Source of the DNA: Helicobacteraceae bacterium
Lineage (GTDB): Bacteria; Campylobacterota; Campylobacteria; Campylobacterales; Helicobacteraceae
DNA length: 9,828 nucleotides
Reading direction: 5' to 3'
NCBI GenBank assembly: GCA_029258405.1
Contig: JARHYY010000003.1
Span: 1-9,828, forward strand
In this document: positions 6,348-9,828 of the stretch, one piece after another
Layout of the letters: every line of letters begins with the position of its first letter
Numbering within the stretch: position 1 is the first letter of the stretch
Program-made: the position numbers and the translations under genes
The notes under the pieces: generated by a model
Told to the model about the DNA's origin: nothing
Databases searched by the model: none
What the model saw: the letters and a program-made list of their open reading frames with translations, nothing else

Positions 6348-7071
6348 CAAGTAATCCTACATCAAGATATTTGCGAACCCGAGCAATTTCACCAAAGTCA
6401 ATTTCTTGAGTGATAATTTCGCTTGAATCATCTCTTAATGCAACACCAAAAGGGGAGATAATTGCACTGCCACGAGCATTTTTTTCATTTGCTCCATTGC
6501 TAGCAATAACAAAGCATTGATTGGTTATGGCAAGAGATTCTGAAAGTGTTTCAAAATGATGTTTTCTTTCTTTGCCCCATTGAGCAGGGAGCAAAATAAT
6601 ATCAGCACCTCGTACAAGATTCCATAAATGTGTAAATCGTAATTCAAAACAATTTATAGCACCATATTTAACCCCATTGATATTAAAAAGACATATTTCA
6701 TCTTCATTACCTTTTTTGAAGTAGAAATGCTCATTACCAAGGGAGAAAAGTTTAGTTTTAGATTGTTTATGAATCATCTCACCTTGATGGAATACTTTAA
6801 GGTTATTATAAAATCCACCTCTGTGTTTTTCTATCATGGTGATTGCAATAGTTCTTTGAACAGAAGCTTTCAATAACATATCTGTTGCTTTTTTAGCAAA
6901 CTCATGAGCCTCTTCCATGCGTTGATAACAAAAATTTGTTAGTGCAACTTCTGGGGCAACAATTATAGATTCGTTTGGAGTGCGACTTATCAAAGAAATA
7001 AGCCTATTGAGATTTTCATCAAAATTTTGATGAGTTTTGAATTGTAAGCTGCATAATATTTTAGAAGTCAT
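6340..7071 (-). CDS. carbon-nitrogen hydrolase (nitrilase/amidase superfamily)
   Basis: A cytosolic thiol hydrolase expected to cleave a small amide or nitrile; the exact substrate cannot be read from the sequence. The 243-residue product has the Glu-Lys-Cys triad of the superfamily: E41 in VAPEVALT, K105 in SKTKLF, and C141 in INCFELRF, followed by LLPAQW (160-165) and SNGAN (191-195). The length fits single-domain Nit/amidase proteins without fused modules. The KTKLF and NCFELRF contexts resemble the Nit1/omega-amidase branch, so repair of a damaged metabolite is plausible but unproven. It overlaps the nrdB end by 11 nt and the pcm start by 8 nt, so the three genes form one transcription unit. 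The ribosome site is poor (GGGAG 11 bases upstream), consistent with coupling to nrdB translation. Confidence 0.88.
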   Translation of the reverse strand: MTSKILCSLQFKTHQNFDENLNRLISLISRTPNESIIVAPEVALTNFCYQRMEEAHEFAKKATDMLLKASVQRTIAITMIEKHRGGFYNNLKVFHQGEMIHKQSKTKLFSLGNEHFYFKKGNEDEICLFNINGVKYGAINCFELRFTHLWNLVRGADIILLPAQWGKERKHHFETLSESLAITNQCFVIASNGANEKNARGSAIISPFGVALRDDSSEIITQEIDFGEIARVRKYLDVGLLGE

Positions 7072-8086
7072 CGAAATTTATACTCCCTTTCGCGTAATTA
7101 GTTACTTTACCTTCAAAAAAGTTTGTTTTTTGTTCATTAAAGCTACTGAATTGATCAACCCATTTAATGGGGTGTTTTGCATTATAAAGGACTGGCAAAC
7201 CTACCTTCTTAAGACGCTCATCAGCAAGATATTGAATGTAGGTGTGAATAATTTCACTTGTAAGTCCTAGCATTTGTCCTTGTGTAATATACTCACCCCA
7301 TGCACTTTCAATTTCAACAGCTTTTCTAAACATCTCAAGTACTTCCTCAATTAAAGAGGAGGTAAAGAGCTCTGGCTGTTCTTTGCGAATGGAGTTAATG
7401 AGATTTTGAAAAAGGAGCAAATGGGTAACTTCATCTCGTTGGATAAATCGTATCATTTGTGTGCTTCCGAGCATTTTTCCTCCACGAGCTAAAGTATAAA
7501 AAAAGGCAAATCCAGAATAAAAATATATGCCCTCTAAGATCTGATTAGCAAACATGGCTTTAAGCATCGATTGATCAGTTGGATTCTGTGCTAATTGCTC
7601 ATATACCTGTGCTATATAATCATTTTTACTCTTAAGCATCATATCTGTACGCCACATTTCATAAATTTCATCTGTATTAACAGAGATGGACTCAACCATA
7701 ACCGCATAACTCTGTGAATGCAAGGCTTCCTCGAAAGCTTGACGAACTAAAACCAAATTAATTTCAGGGCTTGTAATATAGGGGTTAATATTATCTATGA
7801 GATTATTAGTCTGTAAGGAATCCATAAAAATTAATTGTGCTAAAGCACGGTCATAACCACATTTTTCAGCACTTGTTAATATATTATTATAATCTCTTTT
7901 ATCTGAATTCATATTAACTTCTTCAGGAAACCATGAATTTGCTAACATAACTTTCCAAAGATTGTATGCCCATTGATATTTAATTTTATTGAGCTCAAAA
8001 ATACTTGTAGGATTACCGCCAAATATTCTTCGTTCATTCACATTTTCTTTAGAAAGAGGATTATATATTTTTTTACGCTTTAGCAT
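7061..8086 (-). CDS. nrdB: class Ia ribonucleoside-diphosphate reductase, beta subunit
   Basis: Holds the diiron-tyrosyl radical used by NrdA to reduce ribonucleotides to deoxyribonucleotides. In the 341-residue form the ligands are D89 (FMDSLQ), E120 and H123 (EEALHS), E185 (NQILEG), E219 and H222 (QRDEVTH), with the radical tyrosine Y127 four residues after H123. The C-terminal NYAKGSINFDDF is the tail expected to dock on NrdA. From memory it is nearly collinear with H. pylori NrdB, also 341 residues. I chose the ATG at 8086 on that basis; a TTG three codons upstream (8095) is possible. Neither start has a good ribosome site, and a short ORF upstream ends over the ATG (ATGCTAA), so initiation may be coupled. 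nrdA is not in the window. Confidence 0.96.
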   Translation of the reverse strand: MLKRKKIYNPLSKENVNERRIFGGNPTSIFELNKIKYQWAYNLWKVMLANSWFPEEVNMNSDKRDYNNILTSAEKCGYDRALAQLIFMDSLQTNNLIDNINPYITSPEINLVLVRQAFEEALHSQSYAVMVESISVNTDEIYEMWRTDMMLKSKNDYIAQVYEQLAQNPTDQSMLKAMFANQILEGIYFYSGFAFFYTLARGGKMLGSTQMIRFIQRDEVTHLLLFQNLINSIRKEQPELFTSSLIEEVLEMFRKAVEIESAWGEYITQGQMLGLTSEIIHTYIQYLADERLKKVGLPVLYNAKHPIKWVDQFSSFNEQKTNFFEGKVTNYAKGSINFDDF

Positions 8087-8181
8087 AGGTAACAATATTC
8101 ACTAATGTATATGGTATTTACTTTAGCATTAAAAGCTTTAAATTCAACCTCTAAACTTCTCTTAACTGTCTGCACCTGCAT
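8080..8181 (-). CDS. possible 33-codon leader ORF upstream of nrdB
   Basis: ATG at 8181 opens 33 codons (MQVQTVKRSLEVEFKAF then NAKVNTIYISEYCYLC) and stops at TAA 8080-8082. It is preceded by TTAGG with four bases of spacing, and its stop overlaps the nrdB start in the string ATGCTAA. Because nrdB has no visible ribosome site of its own, the small ORF could deliver ribosomes to it or act as a leader peptide. The end of the peptide (YCYLC) is Cys/Tyr rich. No known family. An ORF this long is not rare by chance, and a 36-codon ORF exists on the opposite strand over the same bases, so this is speculative. Confidence 0.3.
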   Translation of the reverse strand: MQVQTVKRSLEVEFKAFNAKVNTIYISEYCYLC

Positions 8182-8448
8182 TTTACCTAAGGTTATTGGA
8201 ATCATTAATTTATAAATTAAACAATAAATAACTAAAATATATATATTGTTTAACTTAGTACAATATATCTTGTATTATATATTATATTAAATTAAATTTC
8301 TATTTTCTATTAAATATAGTTATAACTTATCAAGTTATATTTTGAAATATTATTAAATTTTTTTGAAAAATATAGAATCAATTGGACAAAAGTTAATCTT
8401 AAAAAGGTTTCTGGTACTCATGGGAATATAAAACTAACTAAAAAAACA
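8087..8448. other. AT-rich intergenic region between atoE and nrdB with several inverted repeats
   Basis: This 362-base gap must hold the nrdB promoter and the atoE 3' end. Inverted repeats seen: TTAAACAATA 8217-8226 with TATTGTTTAA 8244-8253 (17-base spacer); TACAA 8259-8263 with TTGTA 8270-8274; TATAACTT 8321-8328 with AAGTTATA 8332-8339 (3-base loop); ATATTT 8337-8342 with AAATAT 8345-8350; ATTTTT 8357-8362 with AAAAAT 8366-8371. The hairpin at 8321-8339 is the best candidate for an atoE terminator but lacks a clean U-run. Bases 8100-8200 are less AT-rich and carry the candidate leader ORF. Bases 8372-8448 show nothing I can name. Confidence 0.6.
8205..8220. promoter_or_regulatory. 16-bp palindrome containing a possible nrdB-operon -10 box
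   Basis: TTAATTTATAAATTAA is a perfect 16-bp palindrome. On the minus strand it contains TATAAA (8209-8214), placed so that transcription would start near 8202, about 20 bases before the candidate leader ORF and about 115 before nrdB. TATAAT boxes on the minus strand at 8274-8279 and 8281-8286 are alternatives that would give a longer leader. The surrounding DNA is so AT-rich that such boxes arise easily. Confidence 0.3.
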
Positions 8449-9810
8449 TTATGTTAAAAATAAAAGTCCAAGACCAATAATCAAACCTGTAAATAAAAGT
8501 GTTACCACACAATAGCCCATAATATCTTTTGCACCAAGCCCAGCAATAGCTAATGCAGGTAATGCCCAAAAAGGTTGTATCATATTTGTCCAAGCATCAC
8601 CCCAAGCAATTGCCATAGCAATTACAGAAGGCTCAACACCTAGAGCTGTTCCAGCTGGCATCATAATAGGTGCTTGCACAGCCCATTGCCCACCACCAGA
8701 TGGGACAAAGATATTCACAAAACCCGCAGAGAGAAAGGTGAATAAGGGGAATGTATCTTGTGTTGAAATATGCACAAAAAAAAGAGAGAGCAACCCTGCT
8801 AAAGAATCCCCTGATGCAGAAGCTCCTACCATCATGCCCATAATACCAGCATAAAAGGGAAATTGCAATAATATGCCTGCTGCACTTTTTGTAGCCTTTT
8901 CAATAGCCTTTACATACGATAGAGGTGTTTTGTGAAACAAAATTCCTACAAATAAAAAGATCATATTGATGATATTGAGATTAAGGCTACCCCCATTAAC
9001 AAAATGCTCTATAATATATACTATACCAAAAATACCAATAGCAAAACTTACAAGCATGCTATGTTCTAAATAACTTGCAATGGTATGATCATTTTCATGA
9101 CTAATAACTTCTTGCTCTTGAACATCTTCAAGGAGTTTGCTATCAACAACGATTGTATCTTCTTTTGAAGGATGGATAAGGGCTAGTAAAAAGGGGAGCA
9201 AAAGAGCAATAACAATCACAATAGCCATATTATAACCTGAAAAGATTGTTTCACTTACAGGAATAGCTTGTGTGAGCACCCCTGCAGTTGTTTTTACTAA
9301 TGTATCCCCTCCACTTGCTACAGCAAGGGGGACAGAACCAGAAAGCCCTCCATGCCACACAACAAAACCAGAATAAGCTGCAGCAATGAGCAAGCGATAA
9401 TCTACATTTTTTATATTCTTAGCTATTTCTTTAGCAAAAATTGCAGGAATAATGAGCCCAAAGCCAAAGCTAATCCAGCTTGTAAAAAGCCCTAAAAATG
9501 TAATCATTACAATAGCACTAAAAGGACCACTAGGCACAGAAGCAAGTTTCTTAAAAAAATTCTGCACCATAGGAGCACTTGCAAGAGCCTGCCCTAATAC
9601 AAGCCCAAGAGCTACTTGCATAGAGAATGAAAGCAAGCTCCAAGCACCATTGCCCCAATGATTAATCATTTCCATAGGGCTTTGTTGTGTAAGAGGCATG
9701 GCAACACCAAAAACAATTAATGTTAAAATAACAACTAATACAAATGAATCAGGGAGCATTTTAGAGGCTAAAAATGCACAGCCATCTGTAAATTTTCTTA
9801 ACAAAAACAT
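8449..9810 (-). CDS. atoE: short-chain fatty acid transporter, AtoE family
   Basis: Polytopic inner-membrane permease thought to take up short-chain acids such as acetoacetate or butyrate for conversion to acyl-CoA. The 453-residue product is strongly hydrophobic, with roughly a dozen membrane segments broken by a hydrophilic loop at about 213-247. Family-type signatures are FTSWISFGFGLIIPAI (109-124), YSGFVVWHGGLSGSVPLA (146-163), VPSGGGQWAVQAPIMMPAG (369-387) and WGDAWTNMIQPFWALP (403-418). Length agrees with H. pylori AtoE, which I recall lying next to the scoAB CoA-transferase genes; upstream genes here are outside the window. The ATG has AAGGG six bases upstream. Only 18 bases lie beyond its start, so its promoter or a preceding operon gene cannot be seen. 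Confidence 0.94.
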   Translation of the reverse strand: MFLLRKFTDGCAFLASKMLPDSFVLVVILTLIVFGVAMPLTQQSPMEMINHWGNGAWSLLSFSMQVALGLVLGQALASAPMVQNFFKKLASVPSGPFSAIVMITFLGLFTSWISFGFGLIIPAIFAKEIAKNIKNVDYRLLIAAAYSGFVVWHGGLSGSVPLAVASGGDTLVKTTAGVLTQAIPVSETIFSGYNMAIVIVIALLLPFLLALIHPSKEDTIVVDSKLLEDVQEQEVISHENDHTIASYLEHSMLVSFAIGIFGIVYIIEHFVNGGSLNLNIINMIFLFVGILFHKTPLSYVKAIEKATKSAAGILLQFPFYAGIMGMMVGASASGDSLAGLLSLFFVHISTQDTFPLFTFLSAGFVNIFVPSGGGQWAVQAPIMMPAGTALGVEPSVIAMAIAWGDAWTNMIQPFWALPALAIAGLGAKDIMGYCVVTLLFTGLIIGLGLLFLT

Positions 9811-9828
9811 ATGTATCCCTTATTGTTT

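Noticed and set aside
8105..8215. 36-codon hydrophobic ORF on the + strand (MYMVFTLALKAL...), possibly a small toxin
   Set aside because: It has no ribosome site, lies opposite the better-placed nrdB leader ORF, and its length is compatible with chance; no family resemblance to known small toxins such as AapA was seen.
8259..8274. TACAATATATCTTGTA as an NrdR box for nrdB
   Set aside because: It looks like the NrdR motif at first glance, but the distance between the conserved C and G is 10 bases rather than 8, and I do not know of NrdR in this lineage. It is kept only as an inverted repeat.

Overview
The window looks like chromosomal DNA of an enterohepatic Helicobacter (H. hepaticus / H. cinaedi type). 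The DNA is AT-rich. The NrdB, Pcm, Dps/NapA and AtoE products resemble the H. pylori proteins as I remember them. Yet the window also carries a full bifunctional chorismate mutase/prephenate dehydratase, which I recall as reduced in H. pylori. The species assignment is inference from recalled sequences; no search was run.

Layout, left to right. (1) 1-260: possibly the last codons of a + strand gene, then a stretch without a gene that holds a GC-rich block and several long-range complementary segments; this may be a structured RNA. (2) 261-2615, minus strand: lysA (GTG start) then pheA, 15 nt apart, an amino-acid biosynthesis operon for lysine/cell-wall diaminopimelate metabolism and phenylalanine. 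(3) 2616-5170: a divergent intergenic region with a perfect 36-bp palindrome over a TATAAT box, then an ArsR/SmtB-family metal sensor and, one base later, a Zn/Cd-type P1B ATPase. This is a self-contained metal efflux operon. A hairpin at 5185-5207 separates it from the convergent dps gene. (4) 5213-8181, minus strand: nrdB (ribonucleotide reductase beta), a carbon-nitrogen hydrolase and pcm (isoaspartyl methyltransferase) with overlapping ends, so almost certainly one operon. The Dps/NapA ferritin gene follows, with its own extended -10 promoter. (5) 8087-8448: a very AT-rich gap full of inverted repeats, with a possible 33-codon leader ORF whose stop overlaps the nrdB start. (6) 8449-9810, minus strand: atoE, a short-chain fatty acid transporter.

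How they work together: lysA and pheA are biosynthetic. ArsR-CadA keeps zinc/cadmium low in the cytoplasm. nrdB, Dps, Pcm and the nitrilase-like enzyme share a DNA-precursor, oxidative-stress and damage-repair flavour. AtoE imports short-chain acids such as acetoacetate or butyrate. There is no CRISPR array, insertion sequence, prophage or tRNA/rRNA gene that I can support. The least ordinary items are the 36-bp operator, the sensor/pump metal-site details, the unexplained block at 28-245, and the nrdB leader ORF.
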